DNA of 64,000 bases, from assembly GCA_043758775.1 (NCBI GenBank), contig JAYVMU010000046.1, positions 88,929 through 152,928 of the forward strand, written 5' to 3'. The notes beneath the pieces were generated by a model. It saw nothing but the letters and a program-made list of their open reading frames with translations. It was not told the origin of the DNA and searched no databases. The stretch is from JACMMS01 sp043758775 (GTDB lineage: Bacteria; Pseudomonadota; Gammaproteobacteria; Burkholderiales; Methylophilaceae). A program made the translations under genes and the position numbers. Each line of letters starts with the position of its first letter. Position 1 is the stretch's first letter. Shown piece after piece: positions 52,802-62,593 of this stretch.

Positions 52802-53608
52802 ATGAAGATTGTCGTAGCCGTAAAACAAGTGGCAGCACTTGATGAAGATTTTGAAATTCGTGCAGATGAAAAAGACGTAGAAGAAGACTTTTTGCTCTAC
52901 GATCTTAATGAGTGGGACGATTTTTCACTCGAAGAAGCAATGAAGATTAAAGAAACTAGCGCTGAAAATGGCGGTGGTGAGGTTGAAGTGGTTGTGGTTT
53001 CAGTTGGCCCAGACCGCGTAGATGAAAGTTTGCGTAAATGCCTGGCTAAAGGTGCTGATCGCGCAATTCGTGTGTGGGATGACGCCATTGAGGGCTCAGA
53101 TGCGATTGCTATTGGTAAAGTGTTAGCAGCAGTGGTTAAAAAAGAAGCGCCAGACATGGTGTTTGCTGGTGTGCAATCATCTGACCAGGCGTATTCGTCA
53201 ACTGGTATCTCAACGGCAGCTTATCTCGATTGGCCACATGCTGCTGTAGTAGCCAATTTGGAGTATAAGCCAGGTAGTAGTAGTGCGTTGATTCAACGTG
53301 AGTTAGAAGGTGGTATGTCGCAAGAAGTTGAAATTAAATGTCCAGCGGTATTAACGATACAACTTGGTATTAACAAGCCACGTTATGCTTCATTGCGTGG
53401 AATTAAACAAGCAGCAGCTAAACCAATCGAGGAGTTGAGTTTAGGTGATATAGGCTTGTCTGCCAGTGCAGTTGGTGCTGATAACTCTATGTCACGTGTA
53501 CGTCGCATGTATGTTCCAGCTAAAGGCCGTGCACAGATGATAGAAGGCACGATTGCTGAAAAAGCCGCCAGAATTATAGAAATTATTAGAGAATTTAAAG
53601 GAGCGTAA
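52802..53608 (+). CDS. etfB: Electron transfer flavoprotein beta subunit
   Basis: ETF small subunit of 268 residues (KIVVAVKQVA, VVSVGPDRVDESLRKCLAKGADRAIRV in parts, FAGVQSSDQAYSSTGISTAAYLDWPHA, ELEGGMSQEVEIKCPAVLTIQ). With EtfA it binds FAD and AMP and accepts electrons from trimethylamine dehydrogenase. GGAGAG precedes the ATG, and etfA follows 2 bp later. It resembles the W3A1-type ETF that works only with methylotroph dehydrogenases. Confidence 0.95.
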   Translation: MKIVVAVKQVAALDEDFEIRADEKDVEEDFLLYDLNEWDDFSLEEAMKIKETSAENGGGEVEVVVVSVGPDRVDESLRKCLAKGADRAIRVWDDAIEGSDAIAIGKVLAAVVKKEAPDMVFAGVQSSDQAYSSTGISTAAYLDWPHAAVVANLEYKPGSSSALIQRELEGGMSQEVEIKCPAVLTIQLGINKPRYASLRGIKQAAAKPIEELSLGDIGLSASAVGADNSMSRVRRMYVPAKGRAQMIEGTIAEKAARIIEIIREFKGA

Positions 53609-53610
53609 TT

Positions 53611-54573
53611 GTGAAAAATATTTTAGTAATCGCAGAACACCGCAGTGGAGAGTTACGCCCAGTTACATTTGAGTTGATTGCAGCAGCGGAGACTTTAAAG
53701 CAGGGTGCTGATGATAAAGTGTTAGTCGCGGTGATTGGTGCACAAGCAGAGCAGTTGATTGCAAACTTATCAGTTGCTGGTGTAGATGAGGTCATTGTTG
53801 TTAAATCTGCTAGCACCGATTTTGATCCAGATGCTTATGAGACAGCCGTATCTGGTTTGATTCAAAGCAGAACTCCAGCAGTTGTACTGTTACCACACAC
53901 CGTAGATTCATTAGGTTATGCAGCCACTTTGTCTAGCAAAGGTCATTATGGTTTTGCTACAGATGTATTCAAACTTGAGTACGATGGTGCTGATTTGGTT
54001 GCAACTCGTGGTGGCTATAACCAAAAAGTTAATGTGGAAGTCGATTTTCCAAATAAAACTTGTGTAGTGATTTCGGTTCGCGCAAGTGCGTTTAAACCGT
54101 TAGAAGGTGCTAGTTCACCAACGGTCAGCAAATTTGAACCAGCATTTGCTGAATCACGTAGCACTAATAAGCGATACATTGAGGCAGGTGGTGGTAACGA
54201 TATTGACATCACTACAGTTGATTTCATTCTATCTATTGGTCGCGGCATTGGTGAAGAAGCTAATGTGGAAGACTTCCGCGAGCTAGCTGATACAGCGGGT
54301 GCTACTTTATGCTGCTCTAGACCAATTGCGGATGCGGGCTGGTTACCGAAATCAAGACAAGTTGGACAATCTGGTAAAGTGGTAGGTAACTGCAAGCTTT
54401 ATCTGGCAATGGGCATCTCAGGCTCAATTCAACACATGGCAGGTATGAAACATGTACCAACTATTGTGGCCGTGAATACCGACCAAGGTGCATCTATATT
54501 CACTATTGCTAAATATGGTGTTGTTGGCGATATTTTTGAAGTGCAGGAAGAGATGATGAATCAATTAGCCTAA
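53611..54573 (+). CDS. etfA: Electron transfer flavoprotein alpha subunit
   Basis: ETF large subunit of 320 residues. The C-terminal FAD domain shows VDFILSIGRGIGEEANVE, LCCSRPIADAGWLPKSRQVGQSGK (in parts) with the conserved flavin-site Arg, and MGISGSIQHMAGMKHVPTIVAVN. The N-terminus ILVIAEHRSGELRPVTFELI is family-typical. The start is GTG at 53611 with AAAGGAG upstream. It is the last gene of the tmd operon; a terminator lies 50 bp downstream. Confidence 0.95.
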   Translation: MKNILVIAEHRSGELRPVTFELIAAAETLKQGADDKVLVAVIGAQAEQLIANLSVAGVDEVIVVKSASTDFDPDAYETAVSGLIQSRTPAVVLLPHTVDSLGYAATLSSKGHYGFATDVFKLEYDGADLVATRGGYNQKVNVEVDFPNKTCVVISVRASAFKPLEGASSPTVSKFEPAFAESRSTNKRYIEAGGGNDIDITTVDFILSIGRGIGEEANVEDFRELADTAGATLCCSRPIADAGWLPKSRQVGQSGKVVGNCKLYLAMGISGSIQHMAGMKHVPTIVAVNTDQGASIFTIAKYGVVGDIFEVQEEMMNQLA

Positions 54574-54623
54574 TCAGCTAGTTTTAGGTACTCTTTATGG
54601 CGCCAAGTCTTCCAAGACTAATA

Positions 54624-54674
54624 AATAACCTAGCTAATATGTGTAAATGCACGTGTTGGCTGGGTTATTTTTTT
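54624..54674 (+). terminator. Terminator after etfA
   Basis: AATAACCTAGCTAA (54624-54637) and TTGGCTGGGTTATT (54656-54669) form a 14-bp stem with two G-T pairs, followed by a run of seven or more T residues. Confidence 0.85.
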
Positions 54675-54791
54675 ACAAAACATTGGCTTAAAAACTAATG
54701 GAGACATAGCGGTTGAATTACTACAGTTAGTGTATTTATTGATACTGATGGCGTAACTGCTTTTTTATATGTTGTTTGCCCGTCAGAGTTT

Positions 54792-56588
54792 TTATTCAAT
54801 AATTTCTGCTACATCAAACTGCAAGCTGGCAAGCCTCGCGTATAAACCATCTTGATTGCGTAACTCAGCTGCATTGCCTATTTCAACGATTTGCCCGTTT
54901 TCCATGACTACAATGCGGTTTGCTTTTTGCACAGTAGCTAGACGATGCGCAATAATCAGTGTGGTGCGGCCTTGCATGGCAGCATTTAAGCCTTGCTGTA
55001 CTAAAATTTCAGATTCTGCATCAAGAGCACTAGTTGCTTCATCCAGCAATAACAATGGTGCGTCTTTTAGAATCGCTCGCGCAATGGCGATACGCTGCCG
55101 TTGACCACCTGATAAACGTGTGCCACGCTCACCTAGAAATGTTGTGTAAGCTTGTGGTAATTGCCGAACAAATTGTGCGACTTGAGCAGATTCAGCTGCA
55201 GCAATGACTTCAGCATCGGTCGCATCATGACGACCGTAACGTATGTTGTCCATGACATTGGCTGAAAAAATCACAGGGTCTTGCGGCACAATCGCAATCA
55301 TGTGGCGTAAGGTTTCTAGCGTGAGTTCGCGAATATCTTGCCCGTTAATCGTTATATTGCCAGTTTGGACGTCATAAAAACGTAGCAATAACTGAAACAT
55401 GGTGGTTTTACCAGCACCAGATGGACCTACCAGTGCGATAGTTTCACCGGCAGTAATGTTGAGTGAAATATGATTAAGCGCGAGTGTGTTTGGCCGAGAG
55501 GGATAGTTAAAGCTGACATCATTAAACTGGATAGCGGCTTGGCTGCTATTTTTCAGTAATTGTGGCGCTGGAGGCTCAGCAATGGCCGGTTCTGCATGTA
55601 GTAATTCCAGTAAACGCTCAGTTGCGCCTGCTGCGCGCATTACATCACCCCAAACTTCTGCCATAGTGCTGACGCTACCAGCCACCATCGCCGCATAAAG
55701 CACGAATGAAGCGAGTTCGCCACCCGTCATAGTGCCTTGACTGACTTGGCGTGCACCTAGCCACAGCACAAATATAATGGTGCCCATCACTGCGGTGATA
55801 ATGATTGCCGTGAGAAGGGCACGCACACGTACGCGGCGTATGGCAGTAGTAAAGCTGAGTTCAGCACTTTTACGAAAGCGGCCGATTTCGCGCTGTTCTT
55901 GTGTATATGATTGTACGGTCGGCATGGCATTGAGGATTTCACCGGCCATAGCTGAGCTGTCTGCGATGCGGTCTTGCGATTCACGTGAAAGTTTTTTAAC
56001 TGAGCGACCGATTAACATAATCGGTAGAATGAGGCATATCATCAAGCCAACATTAATAGAAAATAAATAGAAGCTGGTCACTGCCAGCATAATCATGCCG
56101 CCGATAAACTGGAATAAACTACGCAAGCCCATAGAGGCCGAGCTACCAACTACCGTTTGTATGAGTGTAGTGTCACCAGTGAGGCGCGACAATACTTCAC
56201 CGGTTTGCAATGTCTCAAAGAACTGTGGGGACTGTGTGAGTACGCGACCATACACAGCACTACGCAAATCAACGGTGACACTTTCACCTATCCATGACAC
56301 TGTGAAGTAGCGCGAGGCCACCATGAGCGCCCAAAATGCTGCCAAGCCAAATAGAATACCAAAGTGACTATTGAGGTTAATGTGTGAGGCCGCGCCAGTT
56401 TTTGCCGTGCCAAAGCCGAAGTCAATGAGATCGCGAAAAGCTAATGGCACTAATAACAGTGTACCTGAAGCCAAGCAAAGCAGAATAAAAGCAATGCTAG
56501 CCTGCATACGGTAAGGCCGTAGAAACGGCCATAAATCTTTTAATGAGGCAACTCGCTTAGGTAGTACTGTAGTATTGGTTGTTGACAT
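54792..56588 (-). CDS. ABCB-type ABC exporter (fused permease-ATPase)
   Basis: Half-transporter of 598 residues, six membrane helices then a nucleotide-binding domain. Walker A is GPSGAGKTTMF (about 388), the Q-loop region is IVPQDPVIFSANVMDNIRYG, the signature is LSGGQRQRIAIARA, Walker B is LLLLDEATSALD, and the H-loop is IIAHRLATV. Members export lipids, peptides or drugs; an MsbA-like or multidrug role cannot be decided. It is monocistronic, 186 bp downstream of the RND gene end. Confidence 0.9.
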   Translation of the reverse strand: MSTTNTTVLPKRVASLKDLWPFLRPYRMQASIAFILLCLASGTLLLVPLAFRDLIDFGFGTAKTGAASHINLNSHFGILFGLAAFWALMVASRYFTVSWIGESVTVDLRSAVYGRVLTQSPQFFETLQTGEVLSRLTGDTTLIQTVVGSSASMGLRSLFQFIGGMIMLAVTSFYLFSINVGLMICLILPIMLIGRSVKKLSRESQDRIADSSAMAGEILNAMPTVQSYTQEQREIGRFRKSAELSFTTAIRRVRVRALLTAIIITAVMGTIIFVLWLGARQVSQGTMTGGELASFVLYAAMVAGSVSTMAEVWGDVMRAAGATERLLELLHAEPAIAEPPAPQLLKNSSQAAIQFNDVSFNYPSRPNTLALNHISLNITAGETIALVGPSGAGKTTMFQLLLRFYDVQTGNITINGQDIRELTLETLRHMIAIVPQDPVIFSANVMDNIRYGRHDATDAEVIAAAESAQVAQFVRQLPQAYTTFLGERGTRLSGGQRQRIAIARAILKDAPLLLLDEATSALDAESEILVQQGLNAAMQGRTTLIIAHRLATVQKANRIVVMENGQIVEIGNAAELRNQDGLYARLASLQFDVAEIIE

Positions 56589-56724
56589 GGGAGTGAGGGG
56601 CGGGGTCGTTTTTCAATTCAAATGATTTTAATAAACAAGGAGCTTTACATGATGGTTGCCAGTTTAGGCGCTAATTGTCTACATTGATAACCCTTGCTAA
56701 GAATGTAGTATTTTTTCAGTTTGG

Positions 56725-56746
56725 CTCATTTAACTAATTAAATGAG
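56725..56746. repeat. 9-bp perfect inverted repeat between the RND and ABC exporter genes
   Basis: CTCATTTAA (56725-56733) and TTAAATGAG (56738-56746) with a 4-base loop. It lies 137 bp upstream of the ABC exporter and 28 bp past the RND stop, both on the minus strand. It may be an operator or a weak hairpin end; no T-tract accompanies it. Confidence 0.4.
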
Positions 56747-56773
56747 GATAAGAAACTAGAGAGTCTAATCTTA

Positions 56774-59700
56774 TTAATTTGTTGTTTCTACTGTAGTGAA
56801 ACTCTTTAATTTAGGTGCCAGCCAACACTCAAAGTCATCAATAAATATATAGATGACTGGAATAAATAGCAAGCTAAGGCCAGTTGAGGTAATTAAGCCG
56901 CCGATAACAGTTAAAGCCATTGGTGTTCTAAATTCAGTACCTGCGCCTAATCCGAAAATTACAGGTAGCATGCCTGCAATCATGGCCAAGGTTGTCATGA
57001 TAATAGGACGTGCTCTTTGTTTGCAGGCTTCAACAATGGCTTCATGTCTGGTCATTCCCGCTGATCTATGCTCTATCATGAAATCTATGAGTAAGATGCC
57101 ATTTTTACCCACGATGCCCATTAACATCAGTATGCCAATCACAGCAGGTAAAGATAACGCTGATTGTGATAATAGCAATGCTAATAGTGCTCCGCCAATC
57201 GAGAGTGGCAGCGCTAGCATAATAGTGATTGGTTGGAGCAGCGTGCGGAATAATAAGACCAGCACCGCAAATACTATCAGCACCCCCGCTATTATCGCCA
57301 TACTGAATGAATCAAACATATCAGATAATAATTCGGCATTGCCGCTATCAAAGCGCGTGACCCCAGCCGGGAGATTTTTCATGGTAGGTAATTGATCTAT
57401 CGCATTGAGTGCTTCACCTAAAGTTGCATCATTTAGATCAGCTTCCAGCATAATCTGGCGCTTTTGGTCGAAGCGGGCAATGCTGGTTGCACCTGCGCTT
57501 AGCGCCACATCGGCAACAGCAGCAAGTGGAATCATCTGGTCTGTATTAGATGGTATTAATAAATGATTAATAATAGCTGGATCGTCTTCACTATGGGTAT
57601 TGAGTAGTACGCGCACTGGAATTTGCCGGCCATTCACGTTTATCCTAGTTAAATTCATGCTTTGGTCACCCATTGTAGCGATACGTATTGTGTCAGAAAT
57701 ACTCTCGGTACTTACACCTAAGCGGGCAGCATCGCCATTGCGAGGGGTGATTTTAAGTTCTGTACGCGGCAGTGGTGATGTAGAGGAAATATTACTTAAT
57801 TGCTTAATATCACGTAACTCCTGCTCTAGTTTATTGGCAGTATGCTGAAGTAATTCTGGGTTATCACTAGTCAAGCTTATGTTCACCGCCTTGTTACCAT
57901 CTTCATTTAAAAACCCAATGCGTATATTGGGTACCACAGATAGCTTTTTAAGCATGAGCTGCTCAAAGGACTGAATACCCAAAGATCTTTGATGACGTGG
58001 TTGGAGTTGAATAGAGAGGGTAGCTTGACGAATTTCTCCGTCTATATTCGTTTCGCTATCAGCACCACCTATCAATGCATACACTGATTTCACTTCAGGT
58101 TGACGCAACAAAATATCTGACAGCGCCCTGGTTGCTATATCAGTATCTGCAAGCCTTGATCCTGGTGGCAATTGCACTTGCAACATGGATTGTGATTTAT
58201 CTTCTGTTGGCATGAAATCTGTTGGCAGCCAAGCGCCAATGGCAAAAGAGCTGATGACAATGACCGCACCAAAAAGCACCATAGATTTTCGATGAATCAG
58301 TGCTTTTTCGAGGGCTTTTAAATATTTCTCCATCCATTTTGGTGTAACTTCAGCGTTGGACTGAGTGTTCATGTTTATTATAGGCTTTAAAAAATACGCT
58401 GCCAATACCGGCGTTATTAGGCGGGCGACCAACAGAGAGAATATTGTAGCAACGGCTACAGTAATGCCAAATTGAGTGAAATACTGGCCCACTATACCGC
58501 CCATGAAGCTCACGGGTACAAATACCGCCACTATCACTGCGGATGTTGCCAGTACAACTAATCCAATTTCATCGGCCGCGTCTATGGCTGCTTGATAAGG
58601 CGATTTACCCATTTTCATATGGCGTGTGATGTTTTCGATTTCTACAATCGCGTCATCTACTAATATTCCAGAGACTAAAGACAACGCCAGTAAAGTGACA
58701 ATGTTGAGCGAGAAACCCAACCATTGCATGACTATAAAAGTGGGGATAACCGACAATGGAATTACCAGTCCAGCAATCCAGGTTGCTCGCCAAGTTCGCA
58801 AAAATAAAAATACTACAATGGCTGCTAGTAACGTGCCCTCAAGGAATGACCAAAGTGCAGAATGGTAACTTTCTTTTGTATATTCAACTTGTGATTGAAT
58901 ACGACTGAACTTGATATCAGGGTTGGCTATCTTTAAATCATGTAAAGCTTTATTTACGCCAAGTTCGATATTCACTTCGCTAGCCAAGCGCGAGCGATAT
59001 ATTGCAAATGCAACAACAGGTTGATGGTTGAGTCTTGCTAGCTGGCGAGTTTCATTACTAGTGTCGCGTACTATGCCTAGGTCTTTCAGTCTTGCTGAAC
59101 GACCATTTGGCAAAGCAATTTTCATATTAGAGAGCGTCTCTACATCTTGTGGAGAGCCTACTGTTCTGATCAATGTTTCCCTGATACCATCATTAATTCG
59201 ACCAGCAGGTAAAGTGAGAGCTGTTTGCCTGAGCTGATTATTAATAAGCTCTACAGTGATGCCATAAATTTGTAACTTTGCGGGATCAACTTCGATATGA
59301 ACTTCTCGTGACAGTCCACCTTGTCTTTGTACTTTAGCAACACCCTTAATAGCCAGAAGCGAGCTCATCACTTGGCTGTCGACAAACCATGAAGTTTCTT
59401 CCAGCGAGCGCTGATGACTATCTGCAGTGAATGTGAGTATGGGGGATAAATCTGTATCGACACGCTGAATAACCGGTTCTTCCGAACCATGTGGTAATAA
59501 AGGTCGTATTACTGTAATTTGATCACGTGTTTTTGACAGCGCTTGATCAATATCGGTACCTAGTTGAAATTCAATTTGCGTACTGGAAATGCTATCGGTG
59601 ATAGTTGAGGTGATATGTTTAATATTATCAATACCAGCCACCGTTGCTTCTATTCTGCGGGTGATTTGTGCTTCTATTTCTGTGGGTGTCGCGCCTGGCA

Positions 59701-59857
59701 AGACCACAGAAACATTAACAATGGGAATCTCTACATTAGGTAAATTATTGATGGGTAATTTGAAATACTCTAAGGCACCCGCAATAATCAGACCTATTAA
59801 TATAATGAATGGTAAGAGCGGGCGCCTAATGGCCCAAGATGAGATGCGCAAACTCAT
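56774..59857 (-). CDS. RND multidrug efflux pump, inner-membrane transporter
   Basis: AcrB-like proton-driven pump of 1027 residues. Twelve membrane helices and two large periplasmic loops are evident. ALEYFKLPINNLPNVEIPIVNVS (in parts) opens the protein, GILVDDAIVEIENI carries the helix-4 Asp pair needed for proton coupling, and GIVGKNGILLIDFMIE is the helix-11 motif. It overlaps the adaptor gene by 4 bp. The substrate range is unknown; HAE-1-like hydrophobic compounds are most likely. Confidence 0.92.
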   Translation of the reverse strand: MSLRISSWAIRRPLLPFIILIGLIIAGALEYFKLPINNLPNVEIPIVNVSVVLPGATPTEIEAQITRRIEATVAGIDNIKHITSTITDSISSTQIEFQLGTDIDQALSKTRDQITVIRPLLPHGSEEPVIQRVDTDLSPILTFTADSHQRSLEETSWFVDSQVMSSLLAIKGVAKVQRQGGLSREVHIEVDPAKLQIYGITVELINNQLRQTALTLPAGRINDGIRETLIRTVGSPQDVETLSNMKIALPNGRSARLKDLGIVRDTSNETRQLARLNHQPVVAFAIYRSRLASEVNIELGVNKALHDLKIANPDIKFSRIQSQVEYTKESYHSALWSFLEGTLLAAIVVFLFLRTWRATWIAGLVIPLSVIPTFIVMQWLGFSLNIVTLLALSLVSGILVDDAIVEIENITRHMKMGKSPYQAAIDAADEIGLVVLATSAVIVAVFVPVSFMGGIVGQYFTQFGITVAVATIFSLLVARLITPVLAAYFLKPIINMNTQSNAEVTPKWMEKYLKALEKALIHRKSMVLFGAVIVISSFAIGAWLPTDFMPTEDKSQSMLQVQLPPGSRLADTDIATRALSDILLRQPEVKSVYALIGGADSETNIDGEIRQATLSIQLQPRHQRSLGIQSFEQLMLKKLSVVPNIRIGFLNEDGNKAVNISLTSDNPELLQHTANKLEQELRDIKQLSNISSTSPLPRTELKITPRNGDAARLGVSTESISDTIRIATMGDQSMNLTRINVNGRQIPVRVLLNTHSEDDPAIINHLLIPSNTDQMIPLAAVADVALSAGATSIARFDQKRQIMLEADLNDATLGEALNAIDQLPTMKNLPAGVTRFDSGNAELLSDMFDSFSMAIIAGVLIVFAVLVLLFRTLLQPITIMLALPLSIGGALLALLLSQSALSLPAVIGILMLMGIVGKNGILLIDFMIEHRSAGMTRHEAIVEACKQRARPIIMTTLAMIAGMLPVIFGLGAGTEFRTPMALTVIGGLITSTGLSLLFIPVIYIFIDDFECWLAPKLKSFTTVETTN

Positions 59858-61077
59858 TTATTGATAAGTTCGTTTTTTACAGATCTATTAGCGATTACTT
59901 TAATAGGCTCGCCATCATGTAAATAGGCAGTGAAGCGGTCAATAATGACTGTTCCTACATCTAGCCCAGCGGTTATTTCGACCATGCCGTTAGATCTATC
60001 ACCGGTTTTTATCGGGATGCGCAAGGCGTTGCCATCTTTGGTTGTGAAAACGAAACTAGATGTCCCTTCTATGAGTATCGCGGTATCAGGTAAATAAATT
60101 GCTTTTTTAGGCGGTAACATCACGTTAACTTGAGCCGTTAGTCCTAAGGCGAGCTCAGGTGATTTATTAAAGCTCACCCGAACTTTGGCCGATTGAGATT
60201 GGCTATCAATCGTGGATGCGATATGCCGTATTTTCCCATGATAAGTGCTTGTATCGCCAAGTATTTGAATGCTCACCGCCGTATTGCTTTTTAGCTGTGC
60301 TACTTCATTAGCGGAAGCTTCAAATTCCACTTCGGTAAGATTGTCCCGCAAAATTACAAACAATGGTTCTGATACTTGCCCTAATAACATTCCTACACGT
60401 GTTTTTCGGCTGATAATCTTACCAGAGACAGGTGCATTGATAGAAGCTTGATCAAGACGCAACTCAGCCTCTGCTGATTGTCCCTTATTGAGGGCAAAGT
60501 CAGCCTGTGCCATCGCTAGATTATTTTGTGCAGATTTTACATGTGACTCAGCAATTTTTGCTGCGGTCGCTCGCTGTTCAATTGCTTCGGTAGAAAGTAA
60601 GCCAGAATCAGCAATAGCATCAGCACGTAGCTTTTCTGATTTTGCTTGTACATACTGGGATTTTGCTTCTTCTAATAGCGACTCTTGCTGGGCTATAGCT
60701 TGACTGGCGCGCTGCAGCGTTGCCTCTTGCTGTGATTTTTGAATATTTAGTAAACTAGTATCTATGGTCGCTAGGGGTTGCCCAGTCTTAACTTGTTGTC
60801 CTTCCTCTGCTAGGACTTTGGCAATTCTGCTTTGTGGCAGTTCAGCATAGACTGGGACTTCTTCACGACCAACGATTAGCCCTGAAAACTTCATTTGCCT
60901 AGTTATAGTGTTACGTTCTGCTACGATTGTCGAGACAACGACAGCAGATGAGTCATTTACATTTTTTACTGACTTTGCTTCGCTGTGTAATTGCTTAATG
61001 AAATAAACGGCTACCAATAAAATGATTAATAAGGCAATTAAATAGCGAGTGAAAACTCGTTTTTTTTGTTCATTCAT
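59854..61077 (-). CDS. RND pump periplasmic adaptor (membrane fusion protein)
   Basis: Adaptor of 407 residues with an N-terminal signal-anchor helix (YLIALLIILLVAVYFI). A lipoyl-like half (IAKVLAEEGQQVKTGQPLATID) is followed by a long coiled-coil hairpin rich in Gln and Ala (residues about 105-195). The second lipoyl half INAPVSGKIISRKTRVGML and a beta-barrel with VGTVIIDRF near the end complete it. It links the RND pump to the outer-membrane channel encoded just upstream. Confidence 0.92.
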   Translation of the reverse strand: MNEQKKRVFTRYLIALLIILLVAVYFIKQLHSEAKSVKNVNDSSAVVVSTIVAERNTITRQMKFSGLIVGREEVPVYAELPQSRIAKVLAEEGQQVKTGQPLATIDTSLLNIQKSQQEATLQRASQAIAQQESLLEEAKSQYVQAKSEKLRADAIADSGLLSTEAIEQRATAAKIAESHVKSAQNNLAMAQADFALNKGQSAEAELRLDQASINAPVSGKIISRKTRVGMLLGQVSEPLFVILRDNLTEVEFEASANEVAQLKSNTAVSIQILGDTSTYHGKIRHIASTIDSQSQSAKVRVSFNKSPELALGLTAQVNVMLPPKKAIYLPDTAILIEGTSSFVFTTKDGNALRIPIKTGDRSNGMVEITAGLDVGTVIIDRFTAYLHDGEPIKVIANRSVKNELINK

Positions 61078-61147
61078 ATAATCCTTAACGCTACAAAACT
61101 GTCTATTGTATTCTTACATTTTTTGCGGCATTAGACCAGCATCAATT

Positions 61148-62566
61148 TTATTTCGTAGGCACAACCAGTGTACTAGATGCAATACTCATTGTTGATAAAG
61201 CTTTGTTAGCAGCAGCAAAGTCGTCAACCCATGCTACTTTCGAATCAATTAATTGAGATTCTTGCTCTAATGATTTAATTTCTAAACGCAATAGTTCAGG
61301 ACGGTTCAGATAGCCTGCTTTAAAAGCTGATTCTATTTTTTCTGATTTGCTATTTATATAACCGATTGCTTTCTCTGTGCTGGCTAAACGATCTTCCGAA
61401 GCGTTGAAACTAGCCAAAGAGTTTTCAGTGTCTTCAATCGCCAGTAAAACAGCTTCACGATAGGCCAGTATAGCCTCACGCAACTTTGCTTCACGGGCAT
61501 TAACAACTTCTCGAGCTAAACCCCAATCTAATAAAGGTATGCGCACAGAAGGCGCTAAAAATGTAATAGATTGCGTTTTTCTGGAACCATACCTTGCCAT
61601 TAGCGCACCTTCAATGGCAAGCTTAGGGTAGAGGTCTGCATGCGCAATGCCCAGTTCCCCGGACGCTTGCAAAACAACTGCTTCTGCGTGATGGATATCA
61701 GGACGAGAGCGAATTAGATCTGCAGGCAGCGTTGCTGGTGGTTTTGCTGAATGTATCAGTACCCATGGTGTATTGGGTAAGTTAAGCCAATCTGCCAGTG
61801 GTGACGATAAGCCACAAAGCACAGAGAGACGCTGTAGTGCTGATTCTTTTTGGGTGAATGCAGTAAGCTGTTGATTGTGTAAATCCGCTAATGCACTACG
61901 TGAACCATCTTGTTCAGCATCTGCGAGTAAGCCTGCCTGTTGTCCTTTAACGATCAGCGCCGCTAGTGTTTGGTGGTGTGAAACTAAACCATCAATCATG
62001 CCTAGCCGGTCTTGTGCGGCACGAAGTTGGCCATATGCACGTACAACTTCAGCACTAATACTGATTTTTGTACTGCGCAGATCCGCTTCCACAGTGGCAG
62101 TGGCCGCTTTTGCCACTTTCTGCTGGCTTTCGTTGCGTCCAAATATTGGTAGTTCCCAGATTAAGTCAAAACCAGCAATATAAGCACCGCGGGTAGTTAA
62201 TGTGTTCCCTGTTTGTTGAGTTAGTGTCGAATTATCTGGCCCTGCCATAAAATCAATACGTGGGTATTGACCATCAATCGTCGCTTTTTCCGATGCATTT
62301 GCTGCGCTTAATCTTTCTAATGCCTGTGCCAAAGAAAGATTTTGTTTTAGAGCCAGCTCTACGGATTTATTTAATAAAGGATCGTTGAGTGATGACCACC
62401 ATGCCGCGGTTGGGGATACTTCACTATCAGATTTTGTTAAGGTGTTACGCCATCTGTCTGGAGTATCTGCCTTGAGTACTGGGTCAGGTAGCGTGCTACA
62501 TGCGCTGAGCAATAAAGCACTACTGATTACCAGAAATCGTAAGTGTGCTAATTGATGATTTAACAT
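61148..62566 (-). CDS. Outer-membrane efflux lipoprotein (NodT/OprM family)
   Basis: Channel subunit of 472 residues with a lipoprotein signal (LLSACSTLP). Two OEP repeats follow, with LALKQNLSLAQALERLSAAN, RPDIHHAEAVVLQASGELGIAHADLYPKL (in parts) and YREAVLLAIEDTENSLA. The RSRPDI motif is diagnostic of the NodT family. It is first in the order OMF-adaptor-RND on the minus strand and completes the tripartite pump. Confidence 0.92.
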   Translation of the reverse strand: MLNHQLAHLRFLVISSALLLSACSTLPDPVLKADTPDRWRNTLTKSDSEVSPTAAWWSSLNDPLLNKSVELALKQNLSLAQALERLSAANASEKATIDGQYPRIDFMAGPDNSTLTQQTGNTLTTRGAYIAGFDLIWELPIFGRNESQQKVAKAATATVEADLRSTKISISAEVVRAYGQLRAAQDRLGMIDGLVSHHQTLAALIVKGQQAGLLADAEQDGSRSALADLHNQQLTAFTQKESALQRLSVLCGLSSPLADWLNLPNTPWVLIHSAKPPATLPADLIRSRPDIHHAEAVVLQASGELGIAHADLYPKLAIEGALMARYGSRKTQSITFLAPSVRIPLLDWGLAREVVNAREAKLREAILAYREAVLLAIEDTENSLASFNASEDRLASTEKAIGYINSKSEKIESAFKAGYLNRPELLRLEIKSLEQESQLIDSKVAWVDDFAAANKALSTMSIASSTLVVPTK

Positions 62567-62593
62567 ACTACATTTACATTCTATATTCTAAAG

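Noticed and set aside
54015..54395. Minus-strand 126-codon ORF inside etfA
   Set aside because: It is antisense to a highly conserved gene; its composition mirrors etfA codons.
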